A stretch of 36,792 nt of DNA from Alphaproteobacteria bacterium (GCA_009693835.1 SHWM01000018.1:1-36792), one strand, 5' to 3'. Shown: positions 9,984 to 18,755, numbered from the stretch's first letter. Notes: a model not told the origin generated them from the sequence alone. Numbers and translations: made by a program.

Positions 9984-10559
9984 TCATTTGCCCACCGTGC
10001 CGGCGCCGGGGTTCATTGCCCTGACCCAGGTCACGATATAGGCGCCGCCCGACACCGCCGTGGTCGCTGCCGTCAACCAGACGGCATAGCCAAGCGCGGT
10101 TGCCGCCATCGCCGTCTGGAGTTCGGGAAAAGAGATGTGCGCCAGCACGGCTGCCACCAGGCCAATCTGCGCCACGGTATTGGCCTTGCTGATCAGCAGT
10201 GGCCGCATCACGAGAGGATTGCCAAGCGTGTAGGATAACAGAACGCCGCCAACGATGAGGGCGTCCCGGCTTACGGCCATCAGGACCAGCCATACCGGAA
10301 GTTCCTGCAATACGCCCAGGGTAACAAAAACGCTGACCAGCAGCGCCTTATCTGCAATCGGGTCCAGATAAGCGCCGAGTTCGGTGATCTGGTCGAAACG
10401 CTTGGCAATCATGCCATCGATGGCGTCTGTGATGCCCGCAAACAGAAACAGCGCAAAGGCAGCGCCAGACTCCCCATCCAGTAAAAGCCAGATGACCACG
10501 GGTGCGAGCAACAGCCGCAACAGCGAGACAAAATTGGCCATGTTTACTGGAATTCCCAT
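9984..10559 (-). CDS. CDP-alcohol phosphatidyltransferase family protein (PgsA-like)
   Basis: 191 aa membrane enzyme. The family transfers a phosphatidyl group from CDP-diacylglycerol to an alcohol such as glycerol-3-phosphate. The signature D45-x2-D48-G49-x2-A-x9-G-x3-D66-x3-D70 is complete except that the usual arginine after alanine is lysine (DGMIAKRFDQ). All four metal-binding aspartates are present. Hydrophobic helices surround the motif. The start at 10559 lies eight bases after the DUF2066 stop; an internal ATG at 10541 is also possible. PgsA proper is usually encoded elsewhere, so this may be a second, more specialised paralogue. The alcohol substrate cannot be told from sequence. 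Confidence 0.87.
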   Translation of the reverse strand: MGIPVNMANFVSLLRLLLAPVVIWLLLDGESGAAFALFLFAGITDAIDGMIAKRFDQITELGAYLDPIADKALLVSVFVTLGVLQELPVWLVLMAVSRDALIVGGVLLSYTLGNPLVMRPLLISKANTVAQIGLVAAVLAHISFPELQTAMAATALGYAVWLTAATTAVSGGAYIVTWVRAMNPGAGTVGK

Positions 10560-10566
10560 TACCGAA

Positions 10567-11721
10567 CTATCGTAATACCCATGTTCCGGCTTCCTGTGTC
10601 AAATTCAGTCCATGTTGCGATAGTGCGGCAGCCAATTTTTCGGTGGTCCCAAGATAATGCAGGTTCAGATGTGCGCTTTTTACCGACAAGGCCAGTAAGT
10701 CAATATGCCGCACCATGGGCGTGTCCGTAAGCCGCTTCTGAATGGAAAGCCATCCCTCAAAGGAAGCCGGGTGCGCCATGACATCAAGCGAAGCCTGCTG
10801 CGAAAAATCCACCGCCGTCTCCAGCAGCCATTCTTCCTGAACGCCGATGAGAAGTGTTTGCGAGGCGCGCTGCAATATGGTCTCGGCCATCTCGCCAGGC
10901 GCGCCCTCGAACCGCTCAATCCTGGTGTTCTCGTCTGTCACGCCCATGCGCCGCAGAGTCACGTCTATCGCCTGGCCCCCGGCCGGCCCCGGAGACTGCA
11001 CAGCCTGCATCAGCCATACCCCGCCAACGCCATAACGCCGGATGAGCAGGCCTAGCTGTTGCATGGCGCCAGCAACGGCCTCATCGGCTGTCAGCGTGGA
11101 CACATCCTCAAAATCGCCCAGCGGCATCCGCAAGGGGGCCAAACGGTCATCCTGCGCGCCTGTGCCGGCGATAGCCGCAGCCAAAGCGTCCCGCCAGGGA
11201 TTAGCCTCCCATAATAAGCGCCCGGCTGGGGTGTCATAGACCGGCAGAACCAGCATGGCCTTGGCGCCGGTTTCGCTGCTTCGGATATTTAATCCGCGCA
11301 GCAGTGCCCGAAACCTTTCCGGATCGAACCGCAGGGTAAGCTGCGCCAGATAACGCCGCCCCCGGCTTTTTTCACCCGCGACTTCAAAATCCCGTATGAG
11401 ATTGGACAGCGCCTCATCCGGCAAGGCGGGCACGCGCGCCAGATCCTGAAGGGGTACGATACGGCGGGTCAGACGGCTGAACGCCATCCGGCGCGCCGCC
11501 TGCAGCGCAATATCCCGTGCCGCGGCGGCTGTGTCCGCGGTTTCATCCGCGGCGATATTGCGCACCGTGTAAATCTCTTCAAGCGTCGTGAACCCAGGTG
11601 CGCCGCCCGGCGCGTTTTGGGCCAGTGCCGCGTCCCCTGCCACAAGCGCCAGCATCAGAAGTAATCCCGGCCAGTATTTATTAGCCGCGGCCCGCCGGCA
11701 CGGGGTAAATCGAAATATCAT
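10567..11721 (-). CDS. Exported DUF2066 domain-containing protein
   Basis: 384 aa of unknown function. The ATG at 11721 is chosen because GAGGAA stands eight bases upstream and because it yields a good signal peptide: basic start, then GLLLMLALVAGDAALA with likely cleavage before QNAPGG. The mature part contains VRNIAADETADTAAAARDIAL, the RRMAFSRLTRRIVP block and YLAQLTLRFDPERFRALLR, which I recognise as the DUF2066 pattern of proteobacteria. It overlaps the end of the NUDIX gene by 41 bases and is followed at once by the phosphatidyltransferase. In many alphaproteobacteria DUF2066, PgsA-like, PerM and Hda genes travel together. A periplasmic location is inferred. Confidence 0.85.
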   Translation of the reverse strand: MIFRFTPCRRAAANKYWPGLLLMLALVAGDAALAQNAPGGAPGFTTLEEIYTVRNIAADETADTAAAARDIALQAARRMAFSRLTRRIVPLQDLARVPALPDEALSNLIRDFEVAGEKSRGRRYLAQLTLRFDPERFRALLRGLNIRSSETGAKAMLVLPVYDTPAGRLLWEANPWRDALAAAIAGTGAQDDRLAPLRMPLGDFEDVSTLTADEAVAGAMQQLGLLIRRYGVGGVWLMQAVQSPGPAGGQAIDVTLRRMGVTDENTRIERFEGAPGEMAETILQRASQTLLIGVQEEWLLETAVDFSQQASLDVMAHPASFEGWLSIQKRLTDTPMVRHIDLLALSVKSAHLNLHYLGTTEKLAAALSQHGLNLTQEAGTWVLR

Positions 11722-12475
11722 ATCCGGCTTCCTCGGGAATTTTGAGATAGGGGCCATCCTCACGTTTGATCATTTCCGGCAATACAGTCACCACCCGGTT
11801 GGCGCGGGCATTGGCCAGCGCCTCGGCGACGGTGCTGGAACGGCCGAGTTTCAATATGTTCAGCCGGGTGGGAAACATCACGATGCGGCGTCCGGCGTCA
11901 CCCTCTTCAACGACGCGCGCCGGGCTAAGCCATTCAGAATCAACCGATTCATGCCCGTCATGCAAGGCGATATGATCCGCAGGCGCTTCGATTATAAAAA
12001 AATACGTGTCAAAACGTTTGGGCGCCAAAGGCGGCGTGATCCAATGCGCAAATGGCACAAGACTTTCAGGCAGAAGGATCAGGTCTTCTTTCAGCAGAAA
12101 TTCAAGCATGGTGACGTCGCCATCGACCATTTTCTTACGGTAATGCTCAAGGCCCAGTGCCCGTTTTGCCGAAACCAGCCCGGTTCCGGCGGCATCATGG
12201 GCCAGCAGAACGCCACATTCCTCAAAGGCCTCGCGGATGCCGCCTACCCGCACCGCCAGTTCCAGCTCGTTGAAGTGCGACGCATTTTCACAACGCAAGC
12301 GTATCCCCGGCTCATAATCCGCCTTGCTGACCTTGCCGCCAGGAAAGACCAGAGCGCCAGTGGCGAAATCGATCTGGTGATGACGCTCCACCATAAATAC
12401 TTCCAGTCCCGTATCCCCGTCCCGCACAAGCATCAGGGTCGAGGCGGGAACCGGCGTCACATGCTGTTTTGACAT
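11681..12475 (-). CDS. NUDIX hydrolase
   Basis: 264 aa. NUDIX enzymes cleave nucleoside diphosphates linked to another moiety. FPGGKVSKAD at about residues 44-53 and GGIREAFEECGVLLA at about 78-92 form the Nudix box, separated by a longer insert than in small MutT proteins. This resembles the larger CoA/ADP-ribose-type or NUDT19-like group (COG0494). The RExxEExG core is intact, so metal binding should be possible. It is the first gene of the minus-strand run and is divergent from gmd with 143 bases between starts, so the operon promoter is probably in 12476-12618. The substrate is unknown. Confidence 0.87.
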   Translation of the reverse strand: MSKQHVTPVPASTLMLVRDGDTGLEVFMVERHHQIDFATGALVFPGGKVSKADYEPGIRLRCENASHFNELELAVRVGGIREAFEECGVLLAHDAAGTGLVSAKRALGLEHYRKKMVDGDVTMLEFLLKEDLILLPESLVPFAHWITPPLAPKRFDTYFFIIEAPADHIALHDGHESVDSEWLSPARVVEEGDAGRRIVMFPTRLNILKLGRSSTVAEALANARANRVVTVLPEMIKREDGPYLKIPEEAGYDISIYPVPAGRG

Positions 12476-12618
12476 GAAATCCTCAAACTTTCGGGTAATC
12501 GTCTAATATCATAGTGCATGATTATGGGGTGTGGCGGTTCAGGGCAAGGCCAGTTTCTACTTGCACGGGCGAAAGGCAGCTCGCCTAATGGATATAACTG
12601 CGGATCGGGAGAAGACAA

Positions 12619-13671
12619 TTGCCACGCAAGATCGCGTTGATCACCGGCGTCACGGGCCAGGACGGCGCCTATCTGGCCGTGCTTCTGCTTGCCAAGGGCT
12701 ATGAGGTGCACGGCGTAAAACGGCGCGCTTCGTCAATAAATACCGCAAGGATTACCGGTTTGCTAGATGCCGACGGCGCACAGCAGGCAAAGTTTTTCCT
12801 GCATGAGGGCGATCTGACGGATTCAGGTGCCATGCTGCGTATTGTTCAGGAAACCCGTCCGGACGAAATATACAATCTGGCGGCGCAAAGTCACGTGCAT
12901 GTCAGCTTTCAGACCCCGGAATATACCGCTAATACCGACGCCATCGGTCCGCTGCGGCTGCTGGAGGCGATTCGTATACTGGGGCACGCAAGGACAGTGC
13001 GGTTTTATCAGGCCTCCTCGTCCGAGATGTTTGGCAATGCCGCCGTCACCCCGCAGGACGAAACGACGCCCTTTCACCCGCGCAGCCCCTATGCGGCAGC
13101 GAAGCTCTATGCGCACTGGATCACAGTCAATTACCGGGAAGCCTATGGCATACATGCCTGCAATGGCATTCTGTTCAACCACGAAAGCCCGTTGCGGGGC
13201 GACGGCTTTGTCACCCGCACAATTACCCGTGCGGTGGCCGAGATCGCGCTTGGGCAAAGAAAAAAACTCTTCCTGGGGAATTTGGACGCACGGCGCGATT
13301 GGGGCCATGCCCGCGATTATGTAGAGGGGATGTGGCGTATCCTGCAGCATCCCACGGCAGGGGACTGGGTTTTGGCGACGGGAGTGACCCATTCAGTAAG
13401 GGAGTTTGCCACCCTTTCCTTTGCCGAGGCCGGCATCGGCCTGCAATGGCGCGGTACCGGAAACAGCGAGGCGGGTTTTGACATGGCTACCGGGAACATG
13501 CTGGTTGCCGTTGATCCTGCGCTGTTTCGTCCGCTGGAAACGAATAATCTATGCGGGGACGCCAGACGGGCCAGGGATATGCTTGGCTGGTCCCCTGTCG
13601 CCAGTTTCCGGGAACTAATACATGAAATGGTGTCCGCCGATCTGGCGGAGGTTCGCAGTAGAAAACCATAA
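12619..13671 (+). CDS. gmd: GDP-mannose 4,6-dehydratase
   Basis: 350 aa. Gmd converts GDP-mannose to GDP-4-keto-6-deoxy-mannose, the precursor of GDP-fucose, GDP-rhamnose or GDP-perosamine. The start is a TTG at 12619 with GGGAGAAG upstream; it puts the cofactor loop GVTGQDG at residues 10-16, as expected. SSSEMFG (133-139), Y158-x3-K162 and [14 protein letters not shown] (187-200) are the characteristic family blocks, and [14 protein letters not shown] follows. It is shorter at the C-terminus than E. coli Gmd. It lies divergent from the NUDIX operon. The glycosyltransferase operon 2 kb downstream suggests use in lipopolysaccharide or capsule, but the follow-on enzyme is not in the window. 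Confidence 0.94.
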   Translation: MPRKIALITGVTGQDGAYLAVLLLAKGYEVHGVKRRASSINTARITGLLDADGAQQAKFFLHEGDLTDSGAMLRIVQETRPDEIYNLAAQSHVHVSFQTPEYTANTDAIGPLRLLEAIRILGHARTVRFYQASSSEMFGNAAVTPQDETTPFHPRSPYAAAKLYAHWITVNYREAYGIHACNGILFNHESPLRGDGFVTRTITRAVAEIALGQRKKLFLGNLDARRDWGHARDYVEGMWRILQHPTAGDWVLATGVTHSVREFATLSFAEAGIGLQWRGTGNSEAGFDMATGNMLVAVDPALFRPLETNNLCGDARRARDMLGWSPVASFRELIHEMVSADLAEVRSRKP

Positions 13672-13729
13672 CTGAATGAAATAACTGGATTTTTTTGATT
13701 CACGAATAATTTTCCCTTTGCGGGTAGAC

Positions 13730-13782
13730 ATTTGGCCGAAGTTTGGCTATTCCTCCACGTCCACGCGGCTGTGCGGCCAAAT
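13730..13782 (+). promoter_or_regulatory. Inverted repeat in the rpsU leader
   Basis: ATTTGGCCG (13730-13738) and CGGCCAAAT (13774-13782) are perfect 9-bp inverted repeats about 30 bases before the rpsU start. The 35-base loop contains TTCCTCC, which is the same sense as the anti-Shine-Dalgarno end of 16S rRNA. It could be an end-of-gmd structure or a leader element of rpsU. No T-run follows it. Confidence 0.4.
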
Positions 13783-13812
13783 TCCAACCCTAATTACGAC
13801 TGGATCGAATAA

Positions 13813-14028
13813 TTGCAGGTTGTTGTACGCGATAATAATGTTGATCAGGCGCTGAAGGCGCTAAAGAAAAAGATGCAGCGCGAGGGCGTATTCCGTGAAA
13901 TGAAGTTGCGGAATCACTTTGAAAAGCCGTCTGAAAAGCGGGCGCGCGAGAAAGCCGAAGCGGTTCGCCGCGCACGCAAACTGGCCCGCAAAAAAGCCAT
14001 TCGCGAAAGCGGCGGCGTCCCGGCCTGA
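13813..14028 (+). CDS. rpsU: 30S ribosomal protein bS21
   Basis: 71 aa. bS21 is a small basic protein of the 30S subunit near the anti-Shine-Dalgarno region. The sequence starts [22 protein letters not shown] and goes on with [21 protein letters not shown], unmistakable for the family, with a basic Arg/Lys/Ala tail. The start is a TTG, since no ATG or GTG fits the conserved N-terminus. The region before it (GGATCGAATAA) has no good ribosome site, which is notable because bS21 itself helps Shine-Dalgarno-dependent initiation. The gene stands alone, converging with asnB; the stop codons are seven bases apart and share one hairpin. Confidence 0.96.
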   Translation: MQVVVRDNNVDQALKALKKKMQREGVFREMKLRNHFEKPSEKRAREKAEAVRRARKLARKKAIRESGGVPA

Positions 14029-14041
14029 ACCTTTTCAGGCC
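14022..14041. terminator. Hairpin spanning the stop codons of rpsU and the AsnB-like gene
   Basis: GGCCTGAA (14022-14029) and TTCAGGCC (14034-14041) make a perfect 8-bp stem with a four-base loop. The rpsU TGA (14026-14028) and the convergent gene's TGA (14037-14035) are both inside the stem. No T-tract is seen beyond the few T in the loop region, so termination by this hairpin is only plausible. Confidence 0.45.
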
Positions 14042-15819
14042 GCTCTGGCCAGGCAGTCCAGCACATCCCCGGCCGGCCGTGCGCGCATAATGTGCGACTG
14101 ATGCCACAGGGAATAAAATAGCAGCATCCAGGCTGCCCGGCCTGCCCTGCCATGCTTGCGGCGTCCCGACAGAGACCTGAACAGCGCCAGCACCCCTTCT
14201 GGCTTGCACAACTCAATAACACCTGCCTGCGCCGCAACCAGTGGCGCAATTTTGCCGGCCCTTGCGGCGATCCATTCGCCCACCGGCACGCTGAAGCCAC
14301 GCTTCGGCGAGAAGGGTTCCGCCTCCGGCAAATTTAGCTGCAACCAGTGGCGCAGCAAATATTTTCCTTTGCCGCCGCGGCCCGCGATCTTCAGTTTGTC
14401 AGGTAGGGTGTAGGCAAAACGGGCAACTTCGGGATCCAGCAGAGGCGTCCGTCCCTCCAGGCCATGCGCCATCAGGCAGCGGTCCAGTTTGATCAGCAGA
14501 TCATTGGGCAGCCAGTCCTCGCAATCGGCAGCCTGCGCGCGTTGAAGCCGGGTTTGCCCCGGGGCGCTGATCCGGATGTCGGCCGCCACAATGCCGTCGC
14601 GCCACCCAGGGGATTCATCGCGCAGAATTCCCATCCCATCCAGAAATCCGCGCGGCCGCATGGTGCGCCCGCCCATCCACAAAGGCCGCAATACGCTGCG
14701 ATAACGTCCATATCCCGCGAACAGTTCATCGCCGCCTTCCCCGGAAAGCACCACCTTGAGTTCCTTGGCGGCTTCCGCAGCCAGCTTGTAGGTGGGCACG
14801 ATCGCATAATCAGCCGTCGGATCATCGACGAAGCCCGCGATCTCGGGCAGAAGATTCCAGAAATCATCCGGGCCGACTTCCACTTCCACGTGCCGTGCAT
14901 TGACATGACGGGCAAGCCGGCGTGCAAGGGCGCGTTCATCCTCCGCGCCGGTTCCGGCAAACCCCGCGGTGAATGCCTGAACCGGCCCATCATTCAGTTT
15001 CGCCATGCAGGCAAGAAGGACTGATGAATCAACGCCTCCTGATAAAAACAGCCCATAGGGAACGTCCGAGCGCTGATGAATTTCGACGCTTTCAAGCAAA
15101 ATCCGGTCCAGCTCTGCCAGCGCCTGTTTCTCATCCCACTGCCTTACCTCTGGTTGCGGCAGCGCGCGGCGCCGGCGCCGGTTAACGATGCGCCCGCGCA
15201 CCACCTCCAGCGTTTCCCCCGGCAGAACGCGCTTGATGCCTTCATAAAGTGTATCCCGGCCCGTAGTGAATTGCAGTTGCAGCAATTCATGGGCAGCGTC
15301 TGGATTTACGGCGGGTGGTATTAGCCCGGTGGCGATCAACGCGCAGGGTTCCGAGGCAAACAGCAACCCGCGATCGATCTCTGCATAGTAAAGCGGCTTG
15401 ATTCCAAATGGATCGCGTGACAGCAACAGCAGGTCTTCGCGCGGATCATACAGGGCGATGGCGAACATGCCGCGCAGCTTGTCCACATAGCTGACGCCGA
15501 ATTTGCGATAGAGATGCAGGGCGGGTTCGCAGTCGGTGCGGCTTCGCAGGGGCAAATCGATGAACGATTTGGTTAGCTCGACATAATTATAAATCTCGGC
15601 GTTGGCGATCAGCGCCGCCCCGTTGGGCTCGTAAAACGGCTGGTCGCCGGTTTCAAGATCGATCACCGCCAGACGCGTGTGCACCATGCCTAGCCCACCG
15701 GCCAGATAGCGGCCTTCGCCGTCCGGGCCGCGATGCCCCAGCGCGCGCAGCATGTCGGCCAGCATTCTGGCGGTTGGCGTACTGCCGTCGCGGGTCATGA
15801 AGCCGCCAATGCCGCACAT
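14035..15819 (-). CDS. asnB: Asparagine synthase-like glutamine amidotransferase (AsnB family) of a glycan operon
   Basis: 594 aa. Class II glutamine amidotransferase domain at the N-terminus with nucleophile Cys2 (MCGIGGF), HRGPDGEG near residue 29, RDPFGIKPLYY at 135-145. The synthetase domain has the PP-loop SGGVDSS at 260-266 and VVLSGEGGDELFAGYGRY. Both catalytic parts appear intact. AsnB proper makes asparagine, but homologues in glycan clusters often amidate sugar carboxylates or related groups. Its ATG overlaps the stop of the preceding GT4 gene as ATGA, making it the last gene of a four-gene glycosyltransferase operon, so a role in surface polysaccharide modification is more likely than amino acid synthesis. 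This is inferred from context. Confidence 0.9.
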   Translation of the reverse strand: MCGIGGFMTRDGSTPTARMLADMLRALGHRGPDGEGRYLAGGLGMVHTRLAVIDLETGDQPFYEPNGAALIANAEIYNYVELTKSFIDLPLRSRTDCEPALHLYRKFGVSYVDKLRGMFAIALYDPREDLLLLSRDPFGIKPLYYAEIDRGLLFASEPCALIATGLIPPAVNPDAAHELLQLQFTTGRDTLYEGIKRVLPGETLEVVRGRIVNRRRRRALPQPEVRQWDEKQALAELDRILLESVEIHQRSDVPYGLFLSGGVDSSVLLACMAKLNDGPVQAFTAGFAGTGAEDERALARRLARHVNARHVEVEVGPDDFWNLLPEIAGFVDDPTADYAIVPTYKLAAEAAKELKVVLSGEGGDELFAGYGRYRSVLRPLWMGGRTMRPRGFLDGMGILRDESPGWRDGIVAADIRISAPGQTRLQRAQAADCEDWLPNDLLIKLDRCLMAHGLEGRTPLLDPEVARFAYTLPDKLKIAGRGGKGKYLLRHWLQLNLPEAEPFSPKRGFSVPVGEWIAARAGKIAPLVAAQAGVIELCKPEGVLALFRSLSGRRKHGRAGRAAWMLLFYSLWHQSHIMRARPAGDVLDCLARAA

Positions 15820-16856
15820 CAGACTGTTACTTCTTCAAAAAAACTCTGATAACGGGCCACAACAGCCGCCTCCGTGAAACACCGTTCATATTCCTTATAC
15901 CCGGACACCGCAAGATCGCCCGCAAGCTGGGGATTGCCGATTATCTTTAGTATGGCGGCGGATAACGCATCTGCATCCTCTACTGGCACCAGCAAACCGG
16001 ATACGCCATCGTGTATCAGCGCAGCCGGCCCGGCGGCAGACGCCGCCACAATAGGTATTGCCTGCGCCCAGGCCTCGATTATCACATTCCCCAGCGGCTC
16101 CATCCGCGAAGGGCATATCAGCATGTCTGACGCCGCCCGCAGGGCTGGGCCGTCATCGCGCCAGCCGAGGAAACGGACGCGGTCTGCAATATGCAGCCGT
16201 TCAGCCTGTTTTCGCAGCGCCATTTCCTGCGGCCCCTCGCCCGCCAGCCATAGATAGACGCCAGGTAGTTGCGACAACGCCGCCAGCAGCACATCAAATC
16301 CCTTATTCGGGTGAAGCCTGCCCATGGCAAGCAACAGAGAAGCGCCCTCTGGCGTGTCAAACATGTGCCGTGCAGCAGCGGGGGCGGTCTGTGACTCAAC
16401 AAAGTTCGGCAGATAGTGCGCCCGTCCGGCGGGCCACCCCTGCGCCACGACATAGTTCACGATATCGGCGGTATTACCGATGAGATGATCGCAGTGCCGG
16501 TAATATTTTAGCGGGTAATAGCCCCCCAGTCGGGCGCACAGCACCGGCCACCGCGGCACGGAGGGGCGGCGTGGAAATTTCTGCGCCGCGCGGCTCATCC
16601 AGCAAAGCGCGACGTCGGGTTGAAATTCCAGGACGGAGCGGCGCAATCCGCCCCGGGTGAAACAATCGAGCCTTCCGCCAAAACGCATTTCCCGTGCCGG
16701 TATTCCAGCGGTGCGCAGGCGCATCGCCCGTTCGGGCGCAGTGCGAATTACAGCCTGCTGAGTGACCCCCTTACGCGCGAGGGCCAAAGTCAGCCGCTCA
16801 AAGAACAGTTCCGCGCCGCCATGCCGTGCCCCCGCCATGACCTGTAAAACCCGCAT
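15819..16856 (-). CDS. Glycosyltransferase family 4 protein
   Basis: 345 aa GT-B fold enzyme. N-terminal MRVLQVMAGARHGGAELFFERL is the typical acceptor-side glycine-rich loop. The C-terminal donor domain has AMGRLHPNKGFDVLLAAL and the E-x7-E motif in EPLGNVIIEAWAQAIPIVA, both diagnostic of GT4. It begins three bases after the GT2 stop and ends with an ATGA overlap into the AsnB-like gene. Neighbours suggest it adds a sugar to lipopolysaccharide core or to another lipid-linked glycan. Donor sugar is unknown. Confidence 0.9.
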   Translation of the reverse strand: MRVLQVMAGARHGGAELFFERLTLALARKGVTQQAVIRTAPERAMRLRTAGIPAREMRFGGRLDCFTRGGLRRSVLEFQPDVALCWMSRAAQKFPRRPSVPRWPVLCARLGGYYPLKYYRHCDHLIGNTADIVNYVVAQGWPAGRAHYLPNFVESQTAPAAARHMFDTPEGASLLLAMGRLHPNKGFDVLLAALSQLPGVYLWLAGEGPQEMALRKQAERLHIADRVRFLGWRDDGPALRAASDMLICPSRMEPLGNVIIEAWAQAIPIVAASAAGPAALIHDGVSGLLVPVEDADALSAAILKIIGNPQLAGDLAVSGYKEYERCFTEAAVVARYQSFFEEVTV

Positions 16857-16859
16857 GCG

Positions 16860-17621
16860 CTAGTGTCCCGGACCTTCCAGCCGGGCCCGGATGTAGGAAA
16901 CCAGCGGATAGGCCGCGGAAAACAGCGCCAGCAAAATGCCATACAACCCTTCACGGTAGCCGCGCCGCGTGACATAGGATTTCCAGAAACGCGAAAAGAC
17001 GCGCCGTATATTTCCCGGCAAGGTTCCTATATTGCCTGAGGCGCAAAGATCCATTGCGCGTGCGCGGGTATAGCGGTCAAAACGCGCAATGACATCAGAA
17101 ATATCCTGGTCCACATAATGGTCGATGGGTGTTTTCAGACGACGCCTGGGCCCCCGCAATACAATTCGCGGATGAACCAGCTGATCACCCCATATTTTCG
17201 CCCCCTTGGTGAACAGGCGCGGCCCAGCGCTGGCACCGTTATAGGCCCCCCAGCCATGGCGCACCAAACGCCGGCCAATATAATTGTCAAAGCTGATCAG
17301 GAAGTATCCGGGTTCGGCATCCTCGATCGCTGCCAGCACTTCGTCTGCCAAAGCCGGCGGCACTCTTTCATCTGCATCCACTTCGAGAATCCATGGGCCG
17401 TCACTGGCTTCTATACCGGCATTGCGGCGCTGACCTTCCAGCGGCCACGCGCCTTCCAGCAGCTTGGCCCCTGCCGCCTTCGCAATATCGCGTGAGCCAT
17501 CCGTGCAGCGGTCCAGCACAACGACCAGCTGATCGGCAAATCCAAGGCGCGCCAGACACTCCGGAAGATGCGCCTCTTCATTATGCGCCACTACGAGCGC
17601 GGAAAGCTTGGCCTTCTTCAT
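16860..17621 (-). CDS. Glycosyltransferase family 2 protein (WaaE/KdtX-like)
   Basis: 253 aa from the ATG at 17621. That start is chosen because it overlaps the stop of the upstream GT9 gene as ATGA and removes ten unsupported residues. GT-A motifs are clear: LSALVVAHNEEAHLPECL, VVVLDRCTDGS, then EVDADERVPPAL with the DxD-type metal site. The set W-PLEGQRRNAGI and the late KSYVTRRGYREGLYGILLALF segment near the C-terminus resemble lipopolysaccharide core glucosyltransferases of the WaaE group. The basic and hydrophobic C-terminus suggests membrane association. It is the second gene of the operon. Confidence 0.9.
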   Translation of the reverse strand: MKKAKLSALVVAHNEEAHLPECLARLGFADQLVVVLDRCTDGSRDIAKAAGAKLLEGAWPLEGQRRNAGIEASDGPWILEVDADERVPPALADEVLAAIEDAEPGYFLISFDNYIGRRLVRHGWGAYNGASAGPRLFTKGAKIWGDQLVHPRIVLRGPRRRLKTPIDHYVDQDISDVIARFDRYTRARAMDLCASGNIGTLPGNIRRVFSRFWKSYVTRRGYREGLYGILLALFSAAYPLVSYIRARLEGPGH

Positions 17622-18565
17622 CGCGCCAGCAATTCGCTCACGGCCTGGCACACCCTGTCAACGCTAAGCCCAGTCATATAGGTCTGTCCTGAACGGTGAT
17701 CATAGCCGGGTGTGCCAATAATATCTTCAAAGCTTTGCGGTCCCCGCACGGCCATTGCATTCGGTCCCCATGGCGCATAATGCACCTCCCTGCTGGGGCC
17801 AAACAGCCCAAGCGTGGGGATCCCCGCCGCCGCCGCAAGGTGCATCAGGCCGGAATCATTGCCAACATATAATGCGGCCTTGCGCAGGCACGCATAAGCG
17901 GTAAGCAAATCAACACGCCCGATCAGATCAATGGCACGGCCTGGGGGGATGGCGCGCAACAGGGGCTGCGCCATTTCCTCCTCTCCTGGCCCGCCCATCA
18001 GCATGACGCCCGCTCCGGGATAAGGCCCGGAGGGCGACGTCAGCCTTGCGGCAAGTTCGGCAAACCGATTGGCCGGCCATTGTTTTCCGCACCAGTTTGC
18101 GGCAGGTCCGAAAGCCAGCAGCGGTCTGTCCGTTTCCGGAACCAGATGCGACGCCCTGTCCCACCGCACGCCCGAGCACCAGATACGCGGCTGGGGCGGC
18201 TGGTCAAGTTGCAGGACGCGGGCCATTTGCACGAGACGGTGCTCCTCGGAGAATTGTGGCCGGTAGACCGCGCGCGCGCGCGTCCATATCAGCCAGGAAA
18301 CGGCGCTGCCGCGCAGATCAACCACCAGCTCCCAAGTATGGGGAACGCAGGCCCGCCATAGTGTGCGCCAATGCCGGGCGTAAGGCTGTTTTGGCAACGG
18401 AATTAGATTATCCAGACGGGGAATGTCCATAAACAGCGGGGCCGCCGACGGTCCCGCCGCTATTGTAAAGGTGGCGTCCCGATAATGATCCACCAGCCAG
18501 CCCAGGAGGCCACTGGATAGAATTGCGTCGCCGATACGATTGGACGTAATAAACAGCACTTTCAT
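17618..18565 (-). CDS. Glycosyltransferase family 9 (heptosyltransferase-like)
   Basis: 315 aa from the ATG at 18565, preceded by GAGAGC; six extra residues upstream are possible but start at a weaker codon. The family transfers heptose or related sugars to the lipopolysaccharide inner core. MKVLFITSNRIGDAILSSGLL is the standard N-terminal loop, and VGNDSGLMHLAAAAGIPTLGLFGPS near residues 235-260 is the diagnostic donor-site block. It is the first gene of a four-gene operon. A pair of palindromes begins only 11 bases upstream of the start codon, so the operon promoter must lie in or beyond these elements and the leader RNA probably carries hairpins. Its substrate is unknown. Confidence 0.9.
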   Translation of the reverse strand: MKVLFITSNRIGDAILSSGLLGWLVDHYRDATFTIAAGPSAAPLFMDIPRLDNLIPLPKQPYARHWRTLWRACVPHTWELVVDLRGSAVSWLIWTRARAVYRPQFSEEHRLVQMARVLQLDQPPQPRIWCSGVRWDRASHLVPETDRPLLAFGPAANWCGKQWPANRFAELAARLTSPSGPYPGAGVMLMGGPGEEEMAQPLLRAIPPGRAIDLIGRVDLLTAYACLRKAALYVGNDSGLMHLAAAAGIPTLGLFGPSREVHYAPWGPNAMAVRGPQSFEDIIGTPGYDHRSGQTYMTGLSVDRVCQAVSELLAR

Positions 18566-18575
18566 ACAGCTCTCA

Positions 18576-18628
18576 TAGACCATTTCCTGACCAGATTAAA
18601 TCAATCTGATGAGGATAAAAATGGTCTA
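18576..18628. repeat. TAGACC-type palindromic element, copy 3
   Basis: TAGACCATTT and AAATGGTCTA are the ends; CCTGACCAGATT and AATCTGATGAGG are the inner arms. It is 53 bp, shorter than copies 1 and 2, but keeps the ends and the ATCTGAT core. It lies 11 bases upstream of the GT9 start codon and is followed by a TAGAGC element after 11 bases. Confidence 0.85.
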
Positions 18629-18639
18629 ACACATTCAAA

Positions 18640-18692
18640 TAGAGCCTTTCTTATCCGGTCGGGGTGATCCAACCTAACCTGGAAAGGCTCTA
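18640..18692. repeat. TAGAGC-type palindromic element, copy 3
   Basis: TAGAGCCTTTC and GGAAAGGCTCTA are the outer arms. The inner part pairs poorly and only with wobbles, so this is a degenerate member. The order TAGACC then TAGAGC equals that of the first pair. It lies 64 bases upstream of ygfZ. Confidence 0.8.
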
Positions 18693-18755
18693 GCAAAGGA
18701 ACTGGACTTGCAACAACCTAAAGCCCATATAATCAGCTCCATCAGGATGTGAGAA

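Noticed and set aside
12827..13324. Second plus-strand frame (165 codons) inside gmd
   Set aside because: Shadow in another frame of a complete, uninterrupted gmd; there is no sign of a frameshift.
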